DNA from: Gautieria morchelliformis | Taxonomy: Eukaryota; Basidiomycota; Agaricomycetes; Gomphales; Gomphaceae | Direction of reading: 5' to 3' | NCBI GenBank assembly: GCA_015179125.1 | Contig: WHVA01000542.1 | Coordinates: forward strand, 1-64,000 | Length of the DNA stretch: 64,000 bases | Part shown: one piece after another, positions 21,421 to 32,313 of the stretch | How positions within the stretch are numbered: position 1 is the first letter of the stretch | Layout: each line of letters opens with the position of its first letter | The notes under the pieces: generated by a model | Database searches by the model: none | Told to the model about the DNA's origin: nothing | What the model saw: the letters and a program-made list of their open reading frames with translations, nothing else | Translations under genes and position numbers: made by a program

Positions 21421-22906
21421 TGTTTTGGAACCCGTTGAACTAAACGTAAAACTGTGGTGTTAAACACAATTCTAAAGTTCAATCAGAGATTTGACTTTAC
21501 AAGCACACGCAAGCTTCGAAACTATTTTAACGGAGAACCCAATTAAGAAATTATACTCCGGTGAACAATCAGAATCAGTATTGGTACAGGAAGTGTAGCA
21601 ATAGAGATTTAACTGAACACGTGTAGTTCTCAGATTGTGCAATACTTTGTGAGGTCAAAGAATGTTTATAGGCGTCCAAGGGTCCAGATACTTTAAGGGG
21701 GAAAGCTACCTAGAGTCTTAGGACCGCAGGTCGAGTGAATTAAAGACAACAATAATCCCCAAGACGTGAAAAGATAGTTCTGTGCTTGAACTCTTCCTCA
21801 GTTCAAGTATGTCACTATTCTTGTGGCTTTTCTGGTTTTCCAACTCAACAAACGTAGGATATTAACTCACTTACCCTGAGTTAGGTTAATATCTGCAGTG
21901 CGTTGATTGATCAAGAAAGATCAATTACTCAAAAGGCTATTAACCCACTTAACTCAGAGTTAAGTTAATAATCTATTGTGTGAATTGAATAACTAATAAC
22001 CAAGTCTATTAGATCACTGCTCAGAGTGGCGTCTAATGGTACAGGATTACTAATCAGTTACTCTTAGTAATGTTGCTGTTCGCAGCGCGATTAGTCAGAG
22101 CCTGCTGCAATTAAAATAGAGCACTCTTGTACTTCTCAGAGCCAATCAGAGTTGCTGCAATCTTAGACTGTAGCCAAGTCAGTGAGCCAGTACTTCGGTA
22201 CAAGGCTGTGTTGAAGTCACACTTCAGTTACTCAAGGTATGAGTGGTTTGGGTGAAAGATAATTGATTGCTTCACTGCTAAAACTGCAGGCTATTTATAC
22301 GGCATCTATCTAGCTTATGTAACTACTGCCAGGAACCTTGTAGAGGCTTCTACTACTGTGAAGAACCTTGTGGAAGCTTAGAGAAGCTTCAGGAAAGGTT
22401 TGGAAACTATTGGAAGGCTGTGGAAGGTTCTATTGCTATATTGGGTTAAAGTCACAGCTCTGTGACAGTAAAGCTAAGAGTATGTAAGAAACTCCCACGC
22501 TCATGTGATTATCATGTGATGAAGGAAAGTCATGTGACTTCATGCTGGATTGAGGTCATGTGACTGTGTCATGTGATTGTCAGGTGACCGTAGATAATCA
22601 AGTGACTTTGAGGTCAGGTGATTGTCAGGTGACTGTAGATAATCAGGTGACTTTGAGGTCAGGTGATTGTCAGGTGACTGTGGATGATCAGGTGACTTTG
22701 AGCTGTTTTGAGGTCATGTGATAGTCATGTGACCGTGGGGGATTCTTAGCTAAACTATCAAGAGATTGTTGTATCTTGTGGACCCAATGTGAGTGTTTTT
22801 TTAGCATAGAAATATTAATACAACCTTCCTTGAGGACATTTGAAACTAATTAACTACCTAGTAAATGTTCATAAATAGGTAGCTACTTTGTGGACGATCC
22901 CTAACA
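21421..22906 (+). mobile_element. LTR-F solo LTR (1486 bp), TSD CCGTA
   Basis: It starts TGTTTTGGAACCC and ends GATCCCTAACA, with CCGTA at 21416-21420 and 22907-22911. It is the intact comparator for the split copy at 46764-47229 and 57992-59005. Its 3' third carries an array of TCANGTGA sites. Confidence 0.92.
22501..22733 (+). promoter_or_regulatory. Array of 15 TCANGTGA (E-box-like) sites in LTR-F
   Basis: TCATGTGA, TCAGGTGA or TCAAGTGA occurs 15 times in 233 bp, partly in a repeated module containing TAATCAGGTGACTTTGAGG. CANNTG is the general E-box core bound by bHLH-type factors. The same array is kept in the split copy at 46831-47062. A regulatory role is inferred. Confidence 0.55.
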
Positions 22907-23929
22907 CCGTACATGTTGACGGTGTGGAGAACAAAGTAGCCGACTGCCTGTCATGCTACTACTGTTGGGTGCATTTATGCTCCTGCACCAAAATCAAGCA
23001 TAATATATTCGATTTATTGTATGGTGTTTCAATTCCTTCTCACATTGTTCTTGTACCATGCATTCACTTCTCTGGTTATTTTCGAAATTTTCCAGTCACT
23101 CTCTACCTCTCCATTTCATTTTGTTATCTCTATTTTCACAAGCGGCTGCACCCAGCGGAGTTTGAAATGACTTCGACGCGCGAGCTCTTGAGCGCTAAAG
23201 GGCCGGGTGCACGTATATGCCTTCTGAGACAGGATAGTACTCCTCTCTCAGTGACAATAAATTCACTGAGAGAGGCGAGTAGTATTCTTTATATTTTCAT
23301 AGCATGTTGACTGAAAATCATGTAGTGAATTTGATTCTAGGTATTGTATTAATATAACAGTGACAATAAATTCACTGAGAGAGTGAATTTGATTCTAGCT
23401 TTCTAAGAGCTCTACCGAACCTTCCCTGCCATAACCCCGAGTTGCTAACAACTACGAGAGCGACACGAGTGATGACAATCACCTGGACCACGTCTTCATA
23501 AATGCAGACGCGCATTTAGACCCGGAAGGTGAGCTACTGCCCACCGACCGATATATCGAGCTGCGAACAGCAGTGACGAGACGGTCTAACTGCCTCGCAG
23601 AGAAGACAGAGGCGCGGATAATGGAATCTGCCGCATTAAATGAGGGCTCACAAAGGCCCGCAAATGGCGCCGCATCACGTGACGACGACGACGATGATGT
23701 CAGAGTCATCGCCGCAGGCAAGGATGGCGTGCCCCTGCGTCGGAGCATTGAACAAGGTGTAGACCTGTCCAAGGTCTTACGAGACACGTACCATAGGGAC
23801 GCCATGTTCTCAAAGATCATGGAGCACCTGGACACGCACCTGAGATTTGGAATCTGGGACGGGCTGATTTGGACAAAGAATCAGCTCAAACGAGATGTCA
23901 TCGCCGTCCCCTGATCTGTTCTTCAAGGG
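22907..23929 (+). pseudogene. Gypsy-1 RNase H tail and RNase H-integrase linker
   Basis: The part at 22907-22972 encodes VHVDGVENKVADCLS, the usual end of the Ty3 RNase H/connection region. After LTR-D (22973-23450) the frame resumes as an acidic linker (DTSDDNHLDHVF, ASRDDDDDDVRV) and continues to KRDVIAVP near 23913, where a TGA falls. LTR-A then interrupts before the integrase. Confidence 0.8.
22973..23450 (+). mobile_element. LTR-D solo LTR (478 bp), TSD ACTAC
   Basis: It starts TGTTGGGTGCATT and ends GTTGCTAACA, with ACTAC at 22968-22972 and 23451-23455. It includes the family hairpin CTCTCTCAGTGA/TCACTGAGAGAG at about 23242-23276 and a second partial copy near 23360. Confidence 0.92.
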
Positions 23930-23934
23930 GGAAG

Positions 23935-24934
23935 TGTCATGACCTGTCTATTTCTCTTACCCCACTGCCTCTATGTTCCCCCTCATCACTCCCTAGCATC
24001 TTCACCAGAGTTCGCCTCACCCTCCGACCACTCCTCCTCTACGTCCACTCTATCCGCTGTTCGCCCCATTCTCCGAACTGCTATTCGCTGCTTACGCATT
24101 TCACCAGCAGGCACGCCATCAAATACAATCAATACCATTTACCCGGCATGATGGTTCATCACTAACCCCATCATCTTCTTAATCCAACCCCTTTGGGTGT
24201 TCGTATGGCCAAAGTGTGTTCGCGGGACGTCCTACCCGTAGGTCGTGTGGGATCAACCCAGCAGATGAAGAACCTGTGAAGGGCAGTGTATATGTGGCCC
24301 CAAGACATGATTTCGTACATAGGTGCCTTCGCCACCTTTACTCTCCGTTGTTTCATGTTCGCACTCTTCCCTCACTCTATTGTATGTTTATTCCACCTAC
24401 TTAGTATCATGACTGCGCAGCCCTATCCAACCCTGACTCACAACGGCCTCTTTCCTATTTGCTGATACCTTATGAGCATTCAATATAAGTAGTTTACATT
24501 CGCATGTATATTCTCCAGTTCAATTATCATACGTCATCCATCTTGTGCAAACTTGACCTCACTGTGATCATCGTTTTGGGCCTTCTCCTGGAGATTTCTA
24601 TCTTCAACCAGAAGAGGACTTAGGCATCACTGGTGAGTTCTCATACTTCATCTTCGTTACCTTAGCCTTCGAACTATTTTCTGTGCTGACGGGGAAGGGA
24701 TTGTCGCTACTTAGACAACCCTTCCGTGACACCTTGCACGTTACATCATCAAGTGCCACGGGCTATTTCGCTACGACTGTAGATAGGGCGAGCTCCCCTC
24801 GGGCAGCCCTCTTATCTTGTGAACATTTATTGGTTCACCTACTCGCCGAATGGCCTACTTATTCGCACAAGTCATTCGGGCATTCGCTGTGTTCACAAAT
24901 ACACAATATTAACGCCTAAAAACCAATCTTGACA
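23935..24934 (+). mobile_element. LTR-A solo LTR (1000 bp), TSD GGAAG
   Basis: It starts TGTCATGACCTG and ends CAATCTTGACA, with GGAAG at 23930-23934 and 24935-24939. It is the cleanest short-form copy and serves as the family reference. It splits Gypsy-1 just before the integrase zinc-binding domain. Confidence 0.95.
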
Positions 24935-24939
24935 GGAAG

Positions 24940-25987
24940 GAGGCTGATTGAAATCATCATCGATCGAGCACACCAGATAGTCGGTCACTACGGCCATGTG
25001 AAGACATCAAACTACGTTCAAAGGTAATATTGGTGGCCAGGCATGAGCCCAGACATCGAGTCATTCTGCACATCGTGTGCGAAGTGCCAGATGATGAAAA
25101 CTGGGCCACAACGGCCCAAAGGCTTACTACACAGCCTACCCATTCTGGATAGGCCGTGGCAGTCGATTGGCATCGACTTCATGGAACCACTGCCCAAATC
25201 TAATGACTGTGACTACATGATGGTAGTCATCGACCGACTAACGTCGCACGTCCACCTCGTCCCAACCACGACGAGCATGTCAGCCAAGGGAGTAGCCTGG
25301 CTGTTTCTCAAAGAAATCATTCAACTCCATGGAGTCCCAGACTCCATCGTCTTAGATAGAGACTCGAAGTTCACGTCGATCTTCTGGCATGAACTACAGC
25401 GACTCATGGGGACTAAGCTCCTCATGTCGACTGCCTTCCATCCCCAAACAGATGGAGCAACTGAGCACGCAAACTGCTCGATCGGACAGATATTGCACGT
25501 GGTCATCAAGGACGATCAGAAGGATTGGGCATTGAAATGCCCAATGGTTGAGGTCACCCTCAACAGCAACATCAGCCCAACCACGGGGTTCGCACGCTTT
25601 GAGCTGAACCACGGCTATATGCCGTGGATAGATCTCCCCATAGCCACAGACACCCCGTTTAAGGGGGTAGCCCGATTCGCACATCAGGCCAGATGGAACC
25701 TGATGGTGGCACATGATGCAATCATTGAGCATCGAGTGACGCAAATGTTTCATGCGAACAAGAAACATACGGTGAGGGACAGGTATGCAGCCAACCACCA
25801 CATCTACCTCTTGACCCAAAACCTGACTCTACCAAAAGTAAGAGCCAGAAAACCCGTCCCGCTGTACATCGGACCATACCGTGTCATCAAGGTGCATGAC
25901 GACGCCTCGATGGTGACCCTTGAGCTTCCCGATGAGCTGAAAAGCCATCGCATATCACCGGTCTTCCATTCAAGCCTCGTACGATGA
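24940..25987 (+). pseudogene. Gypsy-1 integrase
   Basis: Integrase joins element cDNA to the target. The HHCC zinc-binding region is present (HQIVGHYGHVKTSNY, then CTSCAKCQMMKTG) with an in-frame TAA near 25024. The catalytic core follows with GIDFMEPLPKS, VLDRDSKFTSIFW and TDGATEHAN, giving a complete D, D, E set, then the GPYRVIKVHDDAS and SPVFHSSLVR C-terminal region. From 25043 to the stop at 25987 the frame is open. The RLIEIIID start reads on directly from the segment before LTR-A. Confidence 0.9.
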
Positions 25988-26051
25988 TACGAGGCTAACA
26001 ACGCTGAATTGTTCCCTCGTCGTGAGGCCAAGTCATTTTAGGACTTTGGAG

Positions 26052-26252
26052 CGAATGATGACGAGGAGTGGCTCGTCGACAAGATTATTGCACATTGATG
26101 GATAAACTCGACGGACCTGGAGTTCCAGGTCCGCTGGCCCCTAGGTGATGTGACATGGGAACCCATGTTGTCATGCAAGGATCTTGAAGCCCTAGATAGC
26201 TATCTAGAGCTCCAGGGGGTGAGCAAGCCACGCGACCTCCCCAGGCACCACT
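26052..26252 (+). pseudogene. Gypsy-1 chromodomain
   Basis: Downstream of the integrase stop the sequence encodes LEFQVRWPLGDVTWEP, then a SCKDLEALDSYLE helix, matching the fold of integrase-linked chromodomains that bind modified histone H3 and guide insertion. TGA interrupts the frame at about 26097, between the VDKIIAH and WINSTDLEF pieces. Its presence places Gypsy-1 among the chromoviruses. Confidence 0.8.
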
Positions 26253-26363
26253 AGATGCATCTGTCACGTGCACACCATGTGACGTGCCGGCCTCGGCATG
26301 GTTAAATCTTCACATCGGATCTTTCCGAGGGCGCATCGCTTCTTGGAAGCAAACCACCATCAT

Positions 26364-26936
26364 CTCCCCACGAAGATGATGCCCCCCAAAGATGGGATGG
26401 ACATTGATCCGTCAACGTCCGCGACATGCTCAATGGCCCCCAGACAAGGGGCCGCAGACATCCTATGAGCCCCAGTCGACCAGGAAAACTGGATGATTCT
26501 AGGATGGAAGACGCTTTGGCAATTGTCCACCCGGATGATTGCGCCACCTGCACGGATTACGCCACGCACTTATGGGCCGCGACAGGCACCCGCAAGGTAA
26601 CACTGTGGGATGAAGACATCGGCGATGCCTGGGGATGGCTCCCAAGGGGCATCGCGGGTGACGTGCGGGAGGATCCCCTGTGGGACGTCCATGACCTCAA
26701 AAAGGAGGTCAGGACTTGGAACGGGCGGTCAAAGACGGTGACGACGTGCTCGAAGTCGAGTGCCCCAAAGTAAAAGAGCTCAAGGAGCAGCTGAAGGTGC
26801 TCCAGCTCCAGCTCGCCCACGTAGCCTCAAAAGGCCACGCCAGGACCTGGCCACCGACCCAGTGGCCGGGCCCTCATCACCTCGCATGATGGCACCCTTG
26901 CCAGAGTGCGCAACATCGGGGCTAGCATCCTGATTA
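26364..26936 (+). pseudogene. Gypsy-1 accessory frame downstream of the chromodomain
   Basis: An ATG near 26364 (MMPPKDGMDIDPSTSAT) opens a short frame. After a frameshift, 26426-26773 encodes a protein-like stretch (HPDDCATCTDYATHLWAA, WDEDIGDAWGWLP, WDVHDLKKEV), then a coiled-coil-like Lys/Glu/Leu run to about 26936. No family was recognised. Its position after pol suggests an extra element protein, but it could be unrelated DNA. Confidence 0.4.
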
Positions 26937-26969
26937 TCGGCTCCCACCCCGACGATGAAGATGACATGT

Positions 26970-27753
26970 GGCACTTCGCGTTCCCCACGTGAGCGGAGTG
27001 CCGTCTGGATGTCCTCCAGCATGGCCGCGTCTTGCAGCCTGATCTCCCCAGCTTGGTGGAGTTCCTTGCCGATCACCATGATGGCGGCGGCAATGTTGTC
27101 AAGCTGCGATGCTAGTTGATCGTGCTTGTGGCCCATGAGGGCGCTCCGGTGCAGCGCATCCTGCACCTGCTTGTTCATTGCCTCCACTGTCTCATTGTCA
27201 ATGGCGTGAGTCCTCGAGCTCTTGTGACTTGAGCTCGAGTATTCCAAGCCCTGACCATCATCGGGGGCTCATCTTTTTTGCCTTCGTCCTCCTTCGGACG
27301 ATCATCCTCACTCTACTTCATGAGCGGCGGTTCGAGTCGTGGCTTTGTGCCCGTCTCGATGTTGATGCTCTGCCGTCTGACGACGGCGAGACCTCTCTGC
27401 CTTTTCCTTTGTCTCTGGGCAGAGGGGATTGGGGGGGCGGCACCGGCTTGTTGCCTGGCGCCGTCTCATCCTCAACCACACTCAACGAGACATGGTCAGG
27501 ATTTTCCTCGTCCTCTATTGGGGGGACAAGGGCGGTGAGATCTATGATCTCTCCATCTTCTGGCATCCTGGATTCTTGGTCCAGGGTGGCATCAGCCGTT
27601 GTGTCACTGGGCTGCGCCTGTGGCGTGGACCGCGAGCTTGATGCTCATGTCCGTCTTCGACTGCATGGAATCATCACGCTCGCAGCCGACAGTAGAGGGT
27701 CTACTGGAGGGTAGCAACGATGTTTAGTCGTCGATGCAGCGATCTTTTTCAGG
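26970..27753 (-). pseudogene. Second Gypsy-1 copy, inverted 5' leader and gag N-terminus
   Basis: The minus strand matches Gypsy-1 from about 13215 (leader AAGATCGCTGC) through gag to about 13995 (QTALRSRGERE), including EYSSSSHKSSRTHA and NKQVQDALH. It meets the plus-strand Gypsy-1 3' region near 26969 and truncates Helitron H1 at 27753. Unlike copy 1, its gag reaches this point without an in-frame stop in the part shown. Confidence 0.85.
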
Positions 27754-28755
27754 CCAGTCTCAGCATATCAGCCTGGTCAGAGTTCTTTTGATGGAGGAGA
27801 GAGAGCCCTCATGGATAGGAATTGGAATCCCAAGCATGCTGTGAGAGGTTGTATCATTAGTGAGGATAAGTGCAGCCATTGCAGACGAGGCTACAGCAAG
27901 CACAATGAGATTCTCCCCTCTACAGGAGTGGATTAGGGTGTTCCATGTGAATGATTTCCCAGTGCCACCTGAGCCAGTGACAAAAAACATTTGTCCATTA
28001 GGTTTCTCCTGAGCATCTATGTCCAGTGCTGACTGTAATATCTGATCATGTGCAGACCTTTGCCCCTCATTCGGCTTGGAAACCTGCTCAGCAGCCTTCT
28101 GCCTCTCTTGAACAGCACCATAGGCCCTCTGCTCAGCTATGAACCGGTTTCCAATCAGGGCCTCCCACTTGCCTACCACCCGAGGCATATCTTCAAAGCT
28201 GCTCAATGACATTCCATTACGCTGAAGGAGTTTATCCAAGAGAAAGAGGCCAAAATCATAGACCTGATCATCCCATGGCTCCTGGATATTGTGTATGATT
28301 TGGAGCCGATGTCTGAGATCATCACATATGTGCTCCTTGAAGGCATCCCATAGTCTGTCAGGTTGTGAGGGAATGCAATGACCAAGGATGGTGGCAAAGA
28401 GATGTCTGAGCTGAGCACCTGTTTTCATGCCACTGGCTTCCTGGAGACACAACCTCCACTCCTGATCATCCTCCAGAAGTCCCCTGGAAAGACAGGCCTC
28501 CTTGTAAGTAGGACATTGTATGCCATCCACTGACCTAAACTCCTCAAAAGATCTGGCCCCTTGACCACTGTGAGGAGAGTGCGCAAATAAAATCTCTCTC
28601 CTGATTTTGGGCTTGCAACGTGAAGGTGTCCAATGGTATATCCCCTTTAATGTGGTGTCCATACCCTTTCCTGTTTTTTTTTTTCAGGTAAAATGCTCAG
28701 GAAAATCCACATAGAGCAGCTCGCGTGCATGAGGGTAGGCCGCATTGGCCTCAAA
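27754..28755 (-). pseudogene. Helitron H1, helicase N-terminal segment
   Basis: The frame covers the region before the helicase (KEACLSRGLLEDDQEW, the CIPSQPDRLWDAF stretch) and helicase motif I GSGGTGKSFTWN, and ends at SSIKRTLTR. It is truncated at 27754 by the inverted Gypsy-1 fragment just before the DEA-box motif. Its upstream partner segments are the inverted 28756-30072 and the segment from 31592. Relative to H2 there is one frame disruption near 28670 (poly-T run). Confidence 0.88.
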
Positions 28756-30072
28756 TTATTATCTAGCTCAAAGGTGGACCTTTCAGAAGGGTATTCGATA
28801 CCAATCCAAACTATGCCTCTCTTCACTATGTCTTGCTCTTTCCCAGGGAAGAGTTGGGATGGCAACCAGGTATTCCTTATCGTGAGCCAGAGGGTGCTGA
28901 GGCGGCTAACCCAAACAGATGGGGGAAGGTCACCCAAATACAGTACCATGCATATCATCTGTTCCAGAGAGAGAGAGAACCCACAACACTCCTGCGTGGT
29001 GGCAAATTTTTCCAGCAGTACATTGTAGACTCCTGGGCAGCCACAGAGCAAAGCAGACTGAGGTGGATCAGGGCCAATCAACACACTCTGTGTGCTGAGC
29101 AGTATAACCAGATGGTGGATTCATTTAGAGGCTTGGACAATGACATTGGAGATGCAAACAGCTTGGGCACAAAGTCATTCTGCCTGGGACATTTCAAGGA
29201 AGCACACAAGACATGAATCAAAACTGCCAGAACTCTCTAGCCATTACAACAAAGAAGGGTCCCCTTGATTTGTTTGTTACCATGACTGCCAATCCAAAGT
29301 GGGACGAGATATGGCCGAGTTGCTCCCTGGACAAACTGCTCAGGACTAACCTGACATGGCGTTGTGGGTGTTTCACCTCAAAAAGAAACACCTCATTGAC
29401 TTGATCATCAAGGAGATCTTTGGAGAAACTGTCGCTTGCATTCACACTATTGAATTCCAGAAGAGGGGGCTCCCACACATGCACCTGCTTATCTGGTTCG
29501 ATAGGGACTCCAAGGTCAAACATCCACATGAGGTGGATTCTATGATTTCAGCAGAGTTCCCTGATCCAGAGACACATCCTGTCCTATACCAGTTCATCTG
29601 TGAGCTGATGACACATGGTCCCTGTGGACAAATGAATCCAAATGCACCCTGCATGGAAGATGGCAAGTGCAAGAAAAACTTCCCAAAGCAATTCTGTGAG
29701 GAGACTATTGTGAATGTGGATGGATATCCAAGGTATCGTCGTCACAATGATGGAAGGCTGCACAATGTCAGAGGTGATATGCTGGACAACAGATGGGTTG
29801 TGCCATACTCTGCTCTGCTTTTGCTCATACTCCAGTGTCACATCAACCTTGAATTCACCTTCAGTGTGAGATGCATCAAGTATATCCACAAGTACCTCTA
29901 CAAGGGCCATGATCGGACCACTATGGAGTTTGGTGTTGACCATGATGAGATAAAGAAGTACCTGGATGCTCACTATGTCAGTGCTCATGAGGCCTGTTGG
30001 AGGTTGCTGGAGCGGGAAATCCACACCCAGGTGCCTGCAGTCATGGCACTGCCAGTACATGAAAAAGACCAG
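28756..30072 (+). pseudogene. Helitron H1, inverted Rep endonuclease segment
   Basis: This is the middle of the Helitron protein, on the plus strand while its partners are on the minus strand. It holds the rolling-circle Rep domain: RGLPHMHLLIWF with the HUH histidine pair (about 29469-29490), and KYIHKYLYKGHDRTT with the catalytic tyrosine region (about 29880-29925). It ends at PVHEKDQ, where homology to H2 stops. Frames are interrupted at about 29216 and 29350. Confidence 0.88.
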
Positions 30073-31330
30073 ACACACACATGGGCCAATACGTTGCATC
30101 ATCAGGTATGAACTTATCCATTCCCTCCTTGACAGGGTATGAGTCAAGGATGTCTGGCAGTCCAAATGCACCCGATAATGCTCGAAACATTGTGCCTTCT
30201 TTATTATGGGTTTTCAATGGCCAAGAATCTTTCAGAATGACAGTGTCCGGCAAGGGAAATGGTATGCCTCCATCCCACCTCAAGGGTTCTTGACCGTCAG
30301 TCTTTTTTCCAGGCTGAGAACGTGGGTGTTGGTGACTTTGTAAGTTATCCCGGTGAGTGGATGGAGGTTGAGCGGGAGAACCATCGGTGGCAGTTGCACC
30401 TTCAAACCCAATTGTAACTACTGGCCCAGATCTCTAAATGTCAAAACGCACCCTTCTTGACCAAAAGATACACACCCGTTGCTCGTCCATGAATGCAACA
30501 TCGGTCACAAAGTGTTTTTGAAATCTTGAATATACCCCTCTTGGGAATCGCAAGGTCTGTGATGGTAGGAGTAGTATCGATTCCAGCGTGGTTTTCGTCG
30601 GTCCAAGAATTAATCCCAACTACTCTGCGGACAATTCCTTCAAAGCCTGCCTCCTGCGAGAGGTCAAATTCCGGCGTAACAACCAGACCCTTGTGACAAT
30701 AAAATCCGAAGTGCACCCCCATCGTTGCATGGTTGAAATGGATAACAGTGATGAAGAGTCTGTCCAATTGGTGTGCGAACATACAGCGTGCGTACGTGCT
30801 TGACTGAACGATCAAACCAGGCCAGTTATTCTTCACCTCTACACAAATTTCACTCTCGTTCCATGAGAGCCTTGGCTCTCATCAACAGACTGACAACCAA
30901 CAAGGTCTGGTGTTAGGGGGGAGTCGTTGTCAAGTCCTTCAGCCATTTCCCGACCATACACATAAAACTGAAGACCTCAGTGGATATTGCGTTTCGGCAG
31001 CTTTTCCGAGGAGATGGACAGAATCTGGTTGAGTAACCACTCCAATGGCACATAATGAGCGCTTTCTGGACCAGTGTGGCTGGGCCATTCCTTGAAAGTG
31101 TTGGTTGGGCTGTGCCAGAACACGCCAGGTTTCAGTTTGGATAGGACAGCGTTGACAATTTTTTGATCCGCCCGACAGCGCTCTTCAAGCAGAGAATTAC
31201 TCTTGAATGTCGCACCATAGAACTCGCCCTTCATCAGCTTTTTCAATTCATCCTGGGTCTGAGTGTGTGATTCATGAGATTTACTGGAACTGACGCTATA
31301 TGGTGTGCTCGTCACCAACGGAAGCTTGAG
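30073..31330 (-). pseudogene. FunK1-type protein kinase, N-terminal part
   Basis: Minus-strand frames at 31318-30977, 30836-30441 and 30283-30110 read in order as the N-terminus and N-lobe of a fungal FunK1-family kinase. They include PGVFWHSPTNTFKEW, the NNWPGLIVQSSTYARCMF region, GIVRRVVGINSW, HGRATGVYLLVKKG and VILKDSWPLKTHNKEGTMF with the presumed ATP-binding Lys. The family assignment is from memory of FunK1 layout. It breaks off at the Helitron boundary (30072) and is inactive. It looks like host sequence carried inside Helitron H1. Confidence 0.6.
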
Positions 31331-31515
31331 AGATTTGGGCGGTCAGGGCATTTTGGGCTGTTTAAGAATGTGGCTGGTTGCACCATGACATAAGCATCGG
31401 GAACGTCATGCTGATGGATGAAGCTGAGCGGCCGCCTGTGACAGAGTACGTACCGTCTTTCACATCAGTCCTTTCATTTTTTTATGTTTGCTTCAGTTTT
31501 GCCATGACTCGAGAA
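31331..31515 (+). pseudogene. FunK1-type kinase catalytic-loop fragment, opposite strand
   Basis: The plus strand encodes WLHHDISIGNVMLMDEA, matching the HRDIS.GN catalytic loop of FunK1 kinases, followed by a hydrophobic, probably intronic stretch. It lies head to head with the N-terminal part at 30073-31330, so the kinase sequence is itself scrambled. Confidence 0.6.
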
Positions 31516-31525
31516 GTTACTAGAT

Positions 31526-31591
31526 GTGTGCGGGTGCAGGGACAGGTGCGGGTGCGGGTGCAGGTGCAAGTGCAGGTGCGGGTGCGGGTGC
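31526..31591 (+). repeat. 6-bp GGTGCG/GGTGCA microsatellite
   Basis: GGTGCG, GGTGCA and GGTGCAAGTGCA units form an unbroken run at the end of the inverted block. Normal Helitron sequence resumes at 31592. Confidence 0.85.
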
Positions 31592-32313
31592 TCCCTAGGT
31601 TCAGGGTTGATGCCATCACCAGGAAGAACCACCGCAATCTCATCTGCAGTTGGGATATTATATCTCCTAGGATCCCTATGTGCCCTGTATATGAGCCTTG
31701 CCTGGATGTTACCATTTTGTCCCTGAGCTCTGAGCCTCTCAGCTGCTTATTTATATGTGGCAACACGAGGATTGCACAGGAGGAGCATTTCCTGCAAGTC
31801 TCCCATGATAGTTGGAGACAGACCCGCATTACGATCTATCCTCTGTGCCAAAGCCAGTGCATATCATATATGTAAAGCTGGGCATACTTTATCTCACTTC
31901 CACGGTTAGGGAGGAGAGAGCCATTAATATGATACAGTTTGCCCTGTAGCTTGAGCACATATGGACCACGACGCTCCTGAAGCAATTCTTGATCAAAGTC
32001 GGCCCCCACGGAAGTGAATGCAAACACAGCATTATACTGCCTTATATTCTGGCAAAATCCTTTTGCCTCAGGGTCCTGGCCTTCTAAGAGCTGTTTCAAT
32101 GGCTGAGGGACCTCTGGCAGGTCTTCCAGGTGCACCTTTCCTTTCATACAGCAATCACCAAACCTGGGCCGCACATTTGAGGATTTCTGCAGATGTTCTG
32201 CCCTCCAGTGGAATGCTCCACAGTCAGGGCAGGGAACACCCATGTGACCCAGATGATGAGGCTGCACATCAGCCTCAATTATTCTAGAGTGACCACGTAG
32301 AATAGGAGGTGGA
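31592..32313 (-). pseudogene. Helitron H1, N-terminal segment
   Basis: The frame matches the H2 N-terminal domain: SRIIEADV, CPDCGAFHWRAEHL (zinc-finger-like), RPRFGDCC and RGPYVLKLQG. It ends at the inversion point within the VLPGDGINPEP region. A frameshift occurs near 31840. An insertion at 32314 separates it from the proline-rich N-terminus. Confidence 0.88.

Larger units (their letters stand above)
12933..26969 (+). mobile_element. Ty3/gypsy chromovirus Gypsy-1 (degenerate, heavily interrupted)
   Basis: The order is LTR, gag (13362), protease (about 16015), reverse transcriptase (16594-17477), RNase H (20974), integrase (24940) and chromodomain (about 26060), then an accessory reading frame (about 26364). 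This is the order of chromodomain-bearing Ty3/gypsy elements. It is interrupted by LTR-E (17478), LTR-F (21421), LTR-D (22973) and LTR-A (23935), each at a perfect TSD, so the element reads through across them. Several in-frame stops and frameshifts make it inactive. Its 3' end meets an inverted Gypsy-1 fragment near 26969. Confidence 0.9.

Noticed and set aside
27178..27714. 178-codon plus-strand frame
   Set aside because: It is antisense to the inverted Gypsy-1 gag fragment, which explains the open frame.
31526..31591. Possible regulatory repeat GGTGCG
   Set aside because: A plain microsatellite at a breakpoint, with no further support.
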